NCBI GenBank assembly: GCA_018267825.1
Contig: JAFDXR010000021.1
Location: forward strand, 62,001 to 126,000
From: Bacteroidota bacterium
GTDB taxonomy: Bacteria > Bacteroidota > Bacteroidia > B-17B0 > Aurantibacillaceae
Reading direction: 5' to 3'
Length of the DNA stretch: 64,000 nucleotides
The translations under genes and the position numbers were made by a program. Shown here one piece after another: positions 1 to 8,913 of the stretch (position 1 is its first letter; each line of letters begins with the position of its first letter). The notes under the pieces are model-generated. The model did no database searches. It saw nothing but the letters and a program-made list of their open reading frames with translations, and was not told the origin of the DNA.

Positions 1-37
1 TGATTTGTTTTTTTATTTTTATCGAAAACAAAAATCT

Positions 38-622
38 ATGAAAAAACAATTACTCCTTCTTTTTGCTTTATGCGCTTTCTCCTTTGGGCTGCGGGCCCAA
101 TGCAATGCTTCGTTTACCTACACCGTAACCAATGCTGATGTTTCGGTAAATGCCTTAGGTACACCCACCGGTTCATTTGTAGCCTATGCCTGGCAGTGGG
201 GCGATGGTGGATTCAGTCAGGGACAAACCACCGCACATACCTACACCGCCTCCGGAACCTACAGCGTATGCCTGACCTATGTAGCCGTTACATTTCCGCC
301 ATGTACAACAACCGTATGCCAGAATATAAATGTGGTGGTTGCTGCCGTTCACGAATATGAAAACAGCATCCGTAACATTAACATATCACCAAATCCGGCC
401 AATGCATTTGTGAATTTTACCTATACCCTGCCCGTAGCATCTTCCGTTTCTGTAGACCTGATTGATGTGACCGGCAAATTGGCTGGCACCCTGGAAAGCC
501 AGGAACACGAGGCCGGAGAACACACCATACACTATAATACGGAGTCGCTGCCCAAGGGAGTTTACTTCGTAAGATTCAAAAGCCGGCATGCTACCGAATT
601 CAGAAAATTGATTCTGCAATAA
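38..622 (+). CDS. Secreted PKD-domain protein with T9SS type A sorting domain
   Basis: This is a small (194-residue) exported protein. Residues 1-21 are a signal peptide (MKKQLLLLFALCAFSFGLRA, then Q). They are followed by one PKD/Ig-like domain with the typical WGDGG and HTYTASGTYSVCL motifs (about 22-105). The last 75 residues form a type A T9SS sorting domain, with NISPNPANAFVNF at its start and LPKGVYFVRFKS near the end. Export by Sec and then T9SS to the cell surface is the family expectation; any binding function is unknown. The frame is open upstream to a TTG at 5, but the ATG at 38 begins a clean signal peptide and is preferred. A hairpin terminator follows directly. Confidence 0.85.
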   Translation: MKKQLLLLFALCAFSFGLRAQCNASFTYTVTNADVSVNALGTPTGSFVAYAWQWGDGGFSQGQTTAHTYTASGTYSVCLTYVAVTFPPCTTTVCQNINVVVAAVHEYENSIRNINISPNPANAFVNFTYTLPVASSVSVDLIDVTGKLAGTLESQEHEAGEHTIHYNTESLPKGVYFVRFKSRHATEFRKLILQ

Positions 623-633
623 TTAAACAAAGC

Positions 634-656
634 CCTCCTAACACGGAGGTTTTTTT
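634..656 (+). terminator. Rho-independent terminator after the PKD protein gene
   Basis: A CCTCC arm at 634-638 and a GGAGG arm at 645-649 enclose a 6-base loop and are followed by seven T. The stem is short (5 bp), so strength is uncertain, but the position 12 bases past the stop codon fits. Confidence 0.6.
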
Positions 657-661
657 ATTTA

Positions 662-669
662 TACTTTTG
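662..669 (+). promoter_or_regulatory. Bacteroidota -7 promoter box for bshB1
   Basis: TACTTTTG matches the Bacteroidota -7 consensus TAnnTTTG exactly. It lies 17 bases before the bshB1 ATG, predicting a leader of only about a dozen bases. No clear -33 TTTG is seen at the right spacing. Confidence 0.55.
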
Positions 670-686
670 TAGTTCAATTAACGACT

Positions 687-1403
687 ATGAAACTCGATAT
701 ACTGGCCATTGGTGTTCATCCCGACGATGTGGAACTCTCTTGTTCGGGCACTTTACTGAAACACATTGCTGCCGGCAAAAAAGCCGGAATTCTGGATCTG
801 ACCCGCGGTGAACTCGGTACACGGGGCAGCGCCGAATTACGAACCAAAGAAGCCATGGCTTCAGCAGCAATACTGGGCGTTCATGTCAGGGAACAACTCA
901 ATATGCCTGATGGTTTTTTTGAAAACAATGAAACATACCAACGACAGATCATTGAAGTGATTCGTCGCTACAGGCCTGAAATTGTGCTATGCAACGCGGT
1001 TTCAGACAGGCACCCGGATCATGGGCGTGCCGCCAAACTTACAGCCGATGCCTGCTTTTATAGCGGCCTTGTAAAAATAGAAACCCTCGAACATGGCCAG
1101 AAACAGAGTGCCTGGCGCCCCAAAGCCGTTTATCATTATATTCAGGACAACTACATTAATCCTGATTTTGTAGTTGACATCAGTGCCTACATGGATAAAA
1201 AGATGGAATCGATTATGGCGTTTTCTTCCCAGTTCTATGACCCCAATTCCAAAGAACCGGAAACACCTATATCCAGCAAAAACTTTGTGGAATACGTGAA
1301 ATCAAAACATGCACTCATGGGGCGTTCCATTAATGCCATGTATGCCGAAGGGTATACGGTAACGCGTATTCCCGGTGTAGACAACCTTTTTGACCTGAAA
1401 TAA
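687..1403 (+). CDS. bshB1: Bacillithiol biosynthesis deacetylase BshB1 (PIG-L/LmbE family)
   Basis: Zinc-dependent deacetylase expected to remove the acetyl group from N-acetylglucosaminyl-malate, the second step of bacillithiol synthesis in the cytoplasm. The 238-residue length is typical. Zinc-ligand motifs are visible: HPDD at residues 11-14 and HPDH at 109-112, with H11, D14 and H112 as probable ligands. RGELGTRGSAELR and FYDPNSKEPETPISSKNF are characteristic of the BshB1 branch rather than of generic LmbE proteins. The gene is monocistronic and convergent with the M23 peptidase gene 4 bases downstream. A bacilliredoxin gene at 56290 belongs to the same thiol system. Other PIG-L deacetylases (mycothiol MshB, LPS) are less likely. 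Confidence 0.9.
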   Translation: MKLDILAIGVHPDDVELSCSGTLLKHIAAGKKAGILDLTRGELGTRGSAELRTKEAMASAAILGVHVREQLNMPDGFFENNETYQRQIIEVIRRYRPEIVLCNAVSDRHPDHGRAAKLTADACFYSGLVKIETLEHGQKQSAWRPKAVYHYIQDNYINPDFVVDISAYMDKKMESIMAFSSQFYDPNSKEPETPISSKNFVEYVKSKHALMGRSINAMYAEGYTVTRIPGVDNLFDLK

Positions 1404-1407
1404 AAAA

Positions 1408-2373
1408 TTAATTCACACGAAGCTTCTGCCCTACTTTCAGATAGTAGCGGCGATCGGTGCCATTGAGTACACAAAGTTCTTTCATGCTTAAGCCATAGCG
1501 TTTGGCAATTTCATACCAACTGTCGCCACGCTCTACAGTATGCAGGGTTGCATTGCTTGGATAGGCACAGACACCATATCTGGAGCGTTTAATGTTGATC
1601 GTATCTCCCAGCAGTTTATTTTCGGTAAAAGATACCAGGTTGGATGGATTGAGTGCATGCCCTTTGAAACGCATTTCGAAATGCAGGTGCGGCCCGCTGC
1701 TGCGCCCGGTGCTGCCACCAAGCCCTATCAATTGGCCGGAGGTCACGACCTGGCCCTGTTTCACTTTTATTTTGGAAAGATGCGCATACACGGTTTCCAG
1801 TCCGTTGTAATGCCTGATAATAACCACATTGCCGAAAGCGCCTTTATTTTTAGCGATACGTACCATGCCATCGAATGCCGCCACTACAGGATCGCCCTTG
1901 TGCAGGTTAATATCAATACCCTTGTGCATACGTCCATCGCGCCAGCCGAATTTCGAATTCACCGGGCCAATTCGCGGATGATTATATACTCCCAGAGAAT
2001 CACCGGTCAGGCAAAGCACCTGGTTTTCGGGTAATTCCAATTCAGGTGTAATCTGGAAAACGGTTGTTTCGTCGAAATCTTCGTAAAAATTTGTTGCCGG
2101 CAGGCTGTGGTCGCGTGCTATTTCAAACTTATCGGCACCACTCGATAAAAGGCTGTTGTAATAATTCACCAGCTCAATCAGTTGCTCATCTACGCTTGGC
2201 AGATCCAGCAGAGAATCAACAAGGTGGACTAATTGCTGCTTGGTAACCAGTGTTTTCTGAGGGACATCCGGTGGATCCGATTTTAATTTCAACGTATCAT
2301 TAGGCCCCGGGGCACCAAAGAAACGCCCTGAAAACAACAGGATCATGAACACGATATGAGCAGTGGACTTCAT
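1408..2373 (-). CDS. M23 family metallopeptidase with C-terminal LysM domain
   Basis: Probable periplasmic peptidoglycan endopeptidase of the LytM/lysostaphin type. Residues 1-20 form a signal peptide, followed by a linker with a helical segment (40-90). The M23 domain (about 130-245) has all expected metal and catalytic residues: H150 and D154 in MHKGIDIN, H198 in VYAHLS, and H229xH231 in GPHLHFEM. A LysM domain at about 277-321 (HTVERGDSWYEIAKRYGLS) should bind glycan strands. Unlike many M23 proteins of the phylum, LysM is at the C-terminus. Since the catalytic set is intact, it should be an active hydrolase rather than a NlpD-like activator. Confidence 0.9.
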   Translation of the reverse strand: MKSTAHIVFMILLFSGRFFGAPGPNDTLKLKSDPPDVPQKTLVTKQQLVHLVDSLLDLPSVDEQLIELVNYYNSLLSSGADKFEIARDHSLPATNFYEDFDETTVFQITPELELPENQVLCLTGDSLGVYNHPRIGPVNSKFGWRDGRMHKGIDINLHKGDPVVAAFDGMVRIAKNKGAFGNVVIIRHYNGLETVYAHLSKIKVKQGQVVTSGQLIGLGGSTGRSSGPHLHFEMRFKGHALNPSNLVSFTENKLLGDTINIKRSRYGVCAYPSNATLHTVERGDSWYEIAKRYGLSMKELCVLNGTDRRYYLKVGQKLRVN

Positions 2374-2498
2374 AGTGTTGATAAAATGTTTGCTAAAATA
2401 ATAAAAAACTAATAATCAATTGGTTTTAATGAAATATTTCAAGTGAAAATTTAAGCCGGAAAGCACCCACCATTCCGGCCAAATAATCGACGAAAATG

Positions 2499-2529
2499 TT
2501 TGACAGAACAAAAATAATGTGCTAATTTG
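2499..2529 (+). promoter_or_regulatory. Putative ilvE promoter (TTTG ... TAATTTG)
   Basis: TTTG at 2499-2502 and TAATTTG at 2523-2529 are separated by 20 bases. This resembles the Bacteroidota -33/-7 architecture, although the -7 box is one base shorter than TAnnTTTG. The ATG follows 19 bases later. Confidence 0.45.
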
Positions 2530-2548
2530 CTATATATAACAAGTCATT

Positions 2549-3616
2549 ATGATCGCAAGCGCTGATATAGCCATTAAAAAAACCACTCATAGCAGGGTTT
2601 CGGAGCAGGATGTCAATAACGTCCCTTTCGGTAAATGTTTTTCTGATCACATGTTTGTGGCAGAATACGCCAATGGAAAATGGGAAAAATGCTACATTAC
2701 TCCGTATGCCGATGTGCCTATGAGTTATGCAATTTCTGCCCTTCACTATGGCCAGGCCATTTTTGAAGGCATGAAAGCCTATAAAATGGAAAATGGTGAA
2801 ACAGCCCTTTTCCGTCCACTCGAAAACATGAATCGCCTCAATAAATCTGCGGTGCGTATGGCTATGCCGGAGGTACCTGAAGATATTTTTATGGGTGGCT
2901 TACTGGAGTTACTGCGACTCGACGAGAAATGGATCCCTACATCTGAAACAGGATCTTTATACATCCGTCCGTTTTTAATTGCTACCGACGAAGCCATTGG
3001 CGTAAAAGCCAGTGATACTTATAAATTCATTATCATTACCTGTCCTGCCGGTAAATACTACACAGAGCCTATCAAGGTACTTGTAGAAACCAATTATATC
3101 CGCGCGGTTGAAGGCGGTATTGGTTTTGTGAAAGCTGCCGGCAACTATGGCCGTAGTCTTTACCCTACCAAACTGGCACAGCAAAAAGGTTACCAGCAGG
3201 TTATCTGGACCGATGCCAAAACGCATTCTTATGTAGAAGAATCCGGCACCATGAACCTCATGTTTGTGATCGACAATACGGTTATCACCCCATCTACCAG
3301 CGACACCATTTTATCGGGCATTACCCGCGACAGCGTGCTGAAACTGGCCCGCGACTGGGGCATGAAGGTTGAAGAGCGTAAAGTATCTCTCAAGGAAATT
3401 GTAGAGGCTCACGAAAAAGGTACCCTTCAGGAAGCCTTTGGAGTAGGAACTGCGGCTACCATTGCTCACATTGTGGGTATCGGTTTCGAAGGCAAGGATT
3501 ATGCACTGCCTCCGGTTGAAGACCGCAAGTTCTCTACGAAAATAGACGAAACACTCCGCAACATCCGTAAAGGAAAAGTTGAAGATAAATTCAACTGGAT
3601 GTACAAGGTACACTAA
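2549..3616 (+). CDS. ilvE: Branched-chain amino acid aminotransferase
   Basis: PLP-dependent fold-type IV transaminase that interconverts leucine, isoleucine or valine with their 2-oxo acids, using glutamate/2-oxoglutarate. At 355 residues it matches the long (BCAT beta) subgroup. Visible motifs are ALHYGQAIFEGMKAY near residues 64-78, the PLP lysine K195 in GFVKAAGNYGRSL, and VEESGTMNLMFV followed by LSGITRDSVL, which shape the substrate and cofactor sites. The gene stands alone between its own promoter and a strong terminator, away from any ilv/leu operon. D-amino acid transaminase or aminodeoxychorismate lyase, which share the fold, are shorter and lack the BCAT motifs. Confidence 0.93.
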   Translation: MIASADIAIKKTTHSRVSEQDVNNVPFGKCFSDHMFVAEYANGKWEKCYITPYADVPMSYAISALHYGQAIFEGMKAYKMENGETALFRPLENMNRLNKSAVRMAMPEVPEDIFMGGLLELLRLDEKWIPTSETGSLYIRPFLIATDEAIGVKASDTYKFIIITCPAGKYYTEPIKVLVETNYIRAVEGGIGFVKAAGNYGRSLYPTKLAQQKGYQQVIWTDAKTHSYVEESGTMNLMFVIDNTVITPSTSDTILSGITRDSVLKLARDWGMKVEERKVSLKEIVEAHEKGTLQEAFGVGTAATIAHIVGIGFEGKDYALPPVEDRKFSTKIDETLRNIRKGKVEDKFNWMYKVH

Positions 3617-3650
3617 GCGTTTCTCAACACTGATTTTATAAATAAAGAAA

Positions 3651-3678
3651 GGCCCATACATTGTATGGGCCTCTTTTG
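3651..3678 (+). terminator. Rho-independent terminator of ilvE
   Basis: A perfect 9-bp stem, GGCCCATAC (3651-3659) with GTATGGGCC (3663-3671), closes a 3-base loop and is followed by TCTTTTGTT. Confidence 0.85.
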
Positions 3679-3832
3679 TTATAGCCCAAAAAGACGTTAG
3701 TATAAAATTACTACAGTTGTATGGCGCATTACCCCTATTCTCCGAAATGCTGCCAATAAGGTATTTTGAGGTTCGTACAATATTTATGTATTTTTAGAAC
3801 ACATTTTTCTTTTTATTCTCGGGGGCAGGCAA

Positions 3833-5857
3833 ATGAAATCACTATTTGTTTTTATACTGTTATGCATTCGCTGTATCTGTATATCGCAGAGCAGTGATTC
3901 GGTAATAACCCGAATTCTGAAAAGTCATGACAATAAGCCCGAAAAATTACATCAACTTAATAAAGTTTCTGAAGACCTCTGGTTGATGGGCAACTATAAA
4001 GAATCAAAATACCTGGCCGATACCCTGCTGGCCATGGAAGAAGCCGAAATAAAAAAAACGCCCTCAGATAAATCGCTTCTGAAAGAACAGGCCTATACGT
4101 ATAACAACCTGGCCATTATTTACCGCTATAAAGGCGACTATTCTGCGTCCATCGAATACCACCTGAAAGCCCTCAAAATACGCGAGGCTATTCACGACAC
4201 CTGGGGCATTGCCCGCTCCAATTTAGGGCTTGGCACCATCAACGAGTTTCTCGACAAAAAAGACATTGCACTCGGCTATAAATTCAAAGCCCTGAAGCTG
4301 TTTGAACAGGCTAACGACAGCATGTTTATAGCCATCACCTGCAATCATATTGCCTCCCTGTATTTTAGCCTGGGGAAAATCGATGAGGCCGAAAAATACA
4401 ATACGACCTCGATCCTGATTTTTGTCAAAAAATTCAACATGAGCGGAATGGCAGATGCTTACAGCCTGGCCGGGCAAATTTATGAAACACGTCAAAATTA
4501 TACCGACGCCATCAATAATTACAAAACCAGCCTTACGTTCAAAAATTTTCTCGGATTCAAAGATGGTATCATTGATGGTAATCTCAGGTTAGGGACGGTT
4601 TACACCAAATTGAATCAGCTGGGCAAAGCAAGGAAGCACCTCGACACGGCACTCGTACTCTCCAACGAAGTGGGGTCTAAAATTAATCAAAGCTCTATTT
4701 ACAGGGCGCTGGCAACAATCGACAGCATCTCGCACGACAATGCCGGTGCCTTAAAAAACTACAAACTCTATATAGCCTACAGAGACAGCCTGATTAATCA
4801 GCAATCGGCCGAAAAAATATCAAAACTGCAAGCCGAGTTCGAGAACCAGAAGCGATTGGAGCTTCAGAAGATTGAAGAGGAAAAAGAACGATTGAAACGT
4901 GAAGAACATGAACAACACCAACAGATGATTATATACCTCATTTGCGGCGGACTTTTTCTGCTGTCAATTGGAATGGTTATTATTTACAGGAGTTACAGGA
5001 TCAAGCAAAAATCCAATCAGCTGCTCTCTGAGAAAAACAAAATCATCGAAACACAGAAACACCTGGTCGAGGAAAAACAAACCGAAATTATTGACAGTAT
5101 CAATTATGCACGCCGAATCCAATATTCGTTGCTGGCAAGCGACAAACTATTACAGGAAAACCTGCCTGATTACTTTCTCTACTTCCAGCCAAAAGATGTG
5201 GTAAGCGGTGATTTTTACTGGGCCAGCCGGCTCAACAACGGGCAGTTTATACTTGTTATTGCCGATAGTACCGGCCATGGCGTGCCGGGTGCTATTATGA
5301 GCATGCTCAATATGAATTGCCTGAATGAGGCCGTTCACAGCGATAAACTCTACGAACCAGCAGAAATACTAAATGCCACGCGCCGTAAAATTATATCTTA
5401 CCTGGCCAACGACGGAAGTGAAAGCGGCGGCAAAGATGGGATGGACTGCAGTCTGGTACGATTGGATTTTAAAACAAACAGATTTATGTATGCTGCTGCA
5501 AACAACCCGATATGGATCGTGCGGCAGAAAGCCGGAGAAAGCCTGGAAATACTGGAGTTGGAAGCAGACAGAATGCCGGTAAGTAAACATGAAAAAGATC
5601 ATATTCCTTTTACACAAAAAACAGTAGAAGTACTTTCCGGCGACATGATCTATATGTTTACAGATGGTTTTGCCGACCAGTTTGGCGGCCCGAAAGGAAA
5701 AAAATACAAATACAAGCCTTTACAACAATTGTTTTTTGCCGTAAGTCAAAGACCACCCGCAGAACAAAAAGAACTCATTCAGGCGGCCTTTCAAAGCTGG
5801 AAAGGAGACCTGGAACAGGTTGACGACATCTGTGTAATCGGCATCCGGATCAATTAA
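3833..5857 (+). CDS. TPR-repeat membrane protein with C-terminal SpoIIE (PP2C-like) phosphatase domain
   Basis: Probable signalling Ser/Thr phosphatase with a periplasmic sensor. It has a signal peptide at residues 1-19 and tetratricopeptide repeats over about 45-315 (for example NNLAIIYRYKGDYSASIEYH). A charged coiled coil (about 325-362) precedes a single membrane helix at 365-385, then a second helix/linker (390-430). The cytoplasmic SpoIIE domain (about 440-674) retains the acidic metal-binding motifs VVSGDFYW, ADSTGHGVPGAIMSM, DGMDCSLV and FTDGFADQFGG. This TPR-TM-SpoIIE architecture is common in Bacteroidota. The partner is presumably an anti-sigma antagonist or a phosphorylated adaptor; none is encoded beside it. 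Its 3' end overlaps the convergent lon gene by 8 bases. Confidence 0.88.
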   Translation: MKSLFVFILLCIRCICISQSSDSVITRILKSHDNKPEKLHQLNKVSEDLWLMGNYKESKYLADTLLAMEEAEIKKTPSDKSLLKEQAYTYNNLAIIYRYKGDYSASIEYHLKALKIREAIHDTWGIARSNLGLGTINEFLDKKDIALGYKFKALKLFEQANDSMFIAITCNHIASLYFSLGKIDEAEKYNTTSILIFVKKFNMSGMADAYSLAGQIYETRQNYTDAINNYKTSLTFKNFLGFKDGIIDGNLRLGTVYTKLNQLGKARKHLDTALVLSNEVGSKINQSSIYRALATIDSISHDNAGALKNYKLYIAYRDSLINQQSAEKISKLQAEFENQKRLELQKIEEEKERLKREEHEQHQQMIIYLICGGLFLLSIGMVIIYRSYRIKQKSNQLLSEKNKIIETQKHLVEEKQTEIIDSINYARRIQYSLLASDKLLQENLPDYFLYFQPKDVVSGDFYWASRLNNGQFILVIADSTGHGVPGAIMSMLNMNCLNEAVHSDKLYEPAEILNATRRKIISYLANDGSESGGKDGMDCSLVRLDFKTNRFMYAAANNPIWIVRQKAGESLEILELEADRMPVSKHEKDHIPFTQKTVEVLSGDMIYMFTDGFADQFGGPKGKKYKYKPLQQLFFAVSQRPPAEQKELIQAAFQSWKGDLEQVDDICVIGIRIN

Positions 5858-8297
5858 AATGTATCGGATCCTTCACTTTTTCTTTCAATAGAGCAAGCTG
5901 CAATACCTCTGCCATCTGGGTCACATAATGAAACTGAAGGCCCTTGAGGTAGCCCGGATTAATATCGTCGATATCTTTTTTATTGTCGGCACAGAGAATA
6001 ATCTCTTTAATACCGGCACGTTTTGCGGCCAGGATTTTCTCCTTGATCCCTCCTACCGGCAATACTTTCCCGCGCAGGGTGATCTCGCCGGTCATGGCCA
6101 GGTTCTTTTTCACCTTACGCTGTGTTAATGCAGAGGCCAGCGATGTAAGCATGGCTATGCCTGCACTCGGACCGTCTTTAGGCGTTGCCCCTTCCGGCAC
6201 GTGCAGATGCACATTCCAGTTATCGAACACTTCATAATTCAGATCGATAATGTGCGGATGTGCTTTCAAAAATTCCAGTGCCAGGGAAGCACTCTCTTTC
6301 ATTACATCACCGAGGTTGCCGGTTAACGTAAGTTTGGAACCCTTGCCTTTTGATAAACTTGTTTCAATGAACAGGATATCTCCACCTACCTGAGTCCAGG
6401 CCAGTCCGGTTACAACACCGGCCACATCATTGCCCTGGTACTTGCTCTTTTCATGCGATGGCCCGAGTATTTTGGTAATTACCTCTTCATTTAGTTTAGG
6501 CACATCCTGGTCTTTGGCCACATGCACTGCAATGTAACGGGCTATTTTCGATAAACGTTTTTCGAGCCCGCGCACACCGCTTTCAGCCGTATAATTTTCA
6601 ATGACGAACTCAATCAGTTTATCCGATAATTTGAACTGATTCTTTTTAAGACCATTTTCTTCGGTTTGCTTGGGAACAAGGTGGCGTTTGGCAATTTCGA
6701 GCTTCTCCTCTACCGTATAGCCATTGATTTCAATGATCTCCATACGGTCGCGGAGGGCCGGCTGAATGGTCGACAGATTATTGCAGGTGGCAATGAACAT
6801 CACTTTGCTAAGATCGTAGTCCAGCTCCAGGAAATTGTCGTAAAAGGTTGAGTTCTGTTCAGGGTCCAGTACTTCGAGCAATGCCGACGATGGATCTCCA
6901 TGAAAATCGGAACCCACTTTATCGATTTCATCGAGGATATAAACCGGGTTGGACGACTGAACTTTTTTAAGGTTTTGAAGAATACGGCCGGGCATGGCGC
7001 CAATATAGGTTTTACGATGCCCGCGAATCTCACTTTCATCTTTGAGTCCGCCGAGGCTCATACGTACATACTTACGGTTCAGGGCACGTGCAATACTCTT
7101 GCCCAACGATGTTTTACCAACGCCCGGAGGACCGTATAAACACAGTATAGGTGATTTCAGGTTGCCTTTGAGTTTCAATACAGCCAGATGTTCCAGGATT
7201 CTTTCCTTCACTTTATCCAGTCCGAAGTGGTCTTCATTCAGCACATCTTCGGCATTCTGAAGGTCGAAATTATCGGTGGTATATTCATCCCATGGCAGAT
7301 CCAGCATCAGCTCCAGGTAATTGGTTTGTACCGAGTATTCAGCGGCATTGGGATTCATACGTTGCAGCTTGCCCAGTTGTTTTTCAAACACCTCACGGAT
7401 CTCTTTATTCCATTTCTTGGTTTTGGCCTTCTCCTTGAACTCATTTATTTCCTGTTCAAAATTATTGCCTCCCAATTCTTCCTGGATAGTTTTAATCTGC
7501 TGGTGCAGGAAATATTCACGTTGCTGCTTGTCTATGTCGGTTTTTACTTTATCCTGGATCTGATTTTTCAGTTCGAGCATTTGCAGCTCTTTCGAGAGAT
7601 GTGTCAGAATCTGTGTGGCGCGGTCTTTCAGGTCAGGAATTTCGAGTACACGTTGTTTTTCGGCTGTACTCGCGTTCATATTGGATGAAATGAAATTCAC
7701 CACAAAATTCGGGCTCTCGATATTATTCAGTGCAAAGCCGGCTTCTGTAGGAATCTGCGGCGACTTCTGGATAATCTGTATAGCCGTGTCCTTCATCGAA
7801 GATACAATGGCCTCGAATTCCTTATCGTTTTTTTTAGGCCTTGTTTCTTCAAACAGGGAGGTTGTAGCTTTGTAATAAGGCTCCGACTGCACGAACTCCT
7901 TAATCCGGAAACGTTTCTTGCCCTGGATAATAACCGTGGTATTACCATCGGGCATTCGCAGCATTTTAATAATCTGGGCCACAGTACCTACCTGGTATAA
8001 ATCCTCGGGTTTCGGATCTTCAATACCGTCATTCTTCTGAGTTACAACACCAATGGTTTTGTCACCTTTATTGGATTCTTTGATCAGTTGGATAGACTTA
8101 TCACGACCAACGGTAATCGGAATAACAACACCGGGGAATAAAACAGTATTTCGAAGCGGCAATATTGGCAGTATTTCGGGCAGCTTTTCAGCATGCATAT
8201 TGTCTTCATCCTCAGAAGACAAAAGGGGAATAAAGTCTGTATCCTCGTCTATCAGTGGCGAAAACGGGATTTTATCACTCTCATTAAAGAAATTCAT
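5850..8297 (-). CDS. lon: ATP-dependent protease La (Lon)
   Basis: Cytoplasmic AAA+ serine protease that degrades damaged and regulatory proteins. In the 815-residue product the LonA substrate-binding domain covers about 40-250 and a coiled-coil region follows to about 320. The Walker A motif GPPGVGKT is at 389-396 and Walker B VYILDEID at 452-459. The proteolytic domain starts near 615 and carries the Ser-Lys dyad S711 (DGPSAG) and K752 (GGIKEK). I chose the ATG at 8297; the frame extends four codons to a TTG at 8309 with no supporting features. The acidic N-terminal extension is usual for Bacteroidota Lon. Confidence 0.95.
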   Translation of the reverse strand: MNFFNESDKIPFSPLIDEDTDFIPLLSSEDEDNMHAEKLPEILPILPLRNTVLFPGVVIPITVGRDKSIQLIKESNKGDKTIGVVTQKNDGIEDPKPEDLYQVGTVAQIIKMLRMPDGNTTVIIQGKKRFRIKEFVQSEPYYKATTSLFEETRPKKNDKEFEAIVSSMKDTAIQIIQKSPQIPTEAGFALNNIESPNFVVNFISSNMNASTAEKQRVLEIPDLKDRATQILTHLSKELQMLELKNQIQDKVKTDIDKQQREYFLHQQIKTIQEELGGNNFEQEINEFKEKAKTKKWNKEIREVFEKQLGKLQRMNPNAAEYSVQTNYLELMLDLPWDEYTTDNFDLQNAEDVLNEDHFGLDKVKERILEHLAVLKLKGNLKSPILCLYGPPGVGKTSLGKSIARALNRKYVRMSLGGLKDESEIRGHRKTYIGAMPGRILQNLKKVQSSNPVYILDEIDKVGSDFHGDPSSALLEVLDPEQNSTFYDNFLELDYDLSKVMFIATCNNLSTIQPALRDRMEIIEINGYTVEEKLEIAKRHLVPKQTEENGLKKNQFKLSDKLIEFVIENYTAESGVRGLEKRLSKIARYIAVHVAKDQDVPKLNEEVITKILGPSHEKSKYQGNDVAGVVTGLAWTQVGGDILFIETSLSKGKGSKLTLTGNLGDVMKESASLALEFLKAHPHIIDLNYEVFDNWNVHLHVPEGATPKDGPSAGIAMLTSLASALTQRKVKKNLAMTGEITLRGKVLPVGGIKEKILAAKRAGIKEIILCADNKKDIDDINPGYLKGLQFHYVTQMAEVLQLALLKEKVKDPIHFN

Positions 8298-8374
8298 ACG
8301 CACAATCAATTTATTCGTACATACAAGATACGATTATTATGCCAATGTCAGATTCAGACGGATTGTCAGCCACA

Positions 8375-8400
8375 TAAAAAAAGCCCCGTAAAACGGGGCT
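8375..8400 (-). terminator. Terminator of the 17-residue-repeat protein gene
   Basis: Read on the minus strand, AGCCCCG / CGGGGCT (8382-8400) forms a 7-bp stem around a 5-base loop, followed by a run of seven T. It lies just past the stop codon at 8426 and isolates this gene from lon. Confidence 0.8.
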
Positions 8401-8425
8401 CCTGAAGTACAAAAATGGCCTGTAC

Positions 8426-8833
8426 TTAAAGCTTAAAAAAGAAGAAAGTCACTGCTGCCCACTCTTTTTTAATTCCATTGGCATGGCCAATCGTAGAGTG
8501 ACTGCTGTTTTCTACAGTTCCATCGGATTTAATATACCCGATTGTAGAGTGGCTGCTGTTTTCAACGGTTCCATCGGACTTCACATAACCAATGGTTGAA
8601 TGGCTGCTGTTTTCAATGGTTCCACCCGATTTGATATAGCCAATGGTAGAGTGACTGCTGTTTTCAATAGTCCCATCCGATTTGATATAACCAACGGTGG
8701 AGTGACTACTGCTTTCAATGGTTCCATCCGACTTGATATACCCTGCCGTTGAATGGCTGCTGGTTTCAAGGGTTTGAGCAGTAGCAAAATGAACACTTAA
8801 AAATGTTCCTGCGATAAAAAATAGTTTTTTCAT
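8426..8833 (-). CDS. Small secreted tandem-repeat protein (beta-flower-like)
   Basis: The 135-residue product has a signal peptide (1-20, ending ATAQ) and then six tandem 17-residue units of the form TIENSSHSTIGYIKSDG. The last unit is divergent and runs into a C-terminal cap, IGHANGIKKEWAAVTFFFFKL minus its last residue being almost all hydrophobic. From memory, this repeat style and the aromatic C-terminus resemble the Bacteroidota secreted '5-fold beta-flower' proteins, where each unit forms one petal of a closed ring. Function is unknown. The gene has its own promoter-like box and terminator. The 51-bp DNA periodicity makes unit number prone to slippage. Confidence 0.75.
   Translation of the reverse strand: MKKLFFIAGTFLSVHFATAQTLETSSHSTAGYIKSDGTIESSSHSTVGYIKSDGTIENSSHSTIGYIKSGGTIENSSHSTIGYVKSDGTVENSSHSTIGYIKSDGTVENSSHSTIGHANGIKKEWAAVTFFFFKL
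8463..8770 (-). repeat. 51-bp coding tandem repeat, six units
   Basis: Near-identical 51-bp units (17 codons) tile the body of the small secreted protein. Units differ mostly at synonymous or conservative positions (I/V, D/G), suggesting expansion by duplication with some selection on the protein. Confidence 0.8.
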
Positions 8834-8852
8834 AGTTAAACGTTTTATACAC

Positions 8853-8860
8853 TAAATATA
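8853..8860 (-). promoter_or_regulatory. -7-like box upstream of the repeat protein
   Basis: On the minus strand the sequence TATATTTA lies 19 bases before the start codon. It differs from TAnnTTTG only at the last base. Confidence 0.35.
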
Positions 8861-8913
8861 GAAAAAAGCCCGGGAGAAAAAAATGCTGGCCACATCATCA
8901 TTACATTAAATGA

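Noticed and set aside
687-1403. Assignment of the PIG-L deacetylase to LPS or mycothiol metabolism
   Set aside because: The BshB1-type motifs and the bacilliredoxin in the same window favour bacillithiol.
5850-5857. Convergent 3' overlaps (also 23185-23191 and 48091-48094) as a regulatory antisense design
   Set aside because: Overlaps of 4-8 bases are normal in compact bacterial genomes and show no further structure.
8463-8770. Regular 51-bp repeats as a CRISPR array
   Set aside because: Units are contiguous without spacers and encode an in-frame repeat protein with a signal peptide.
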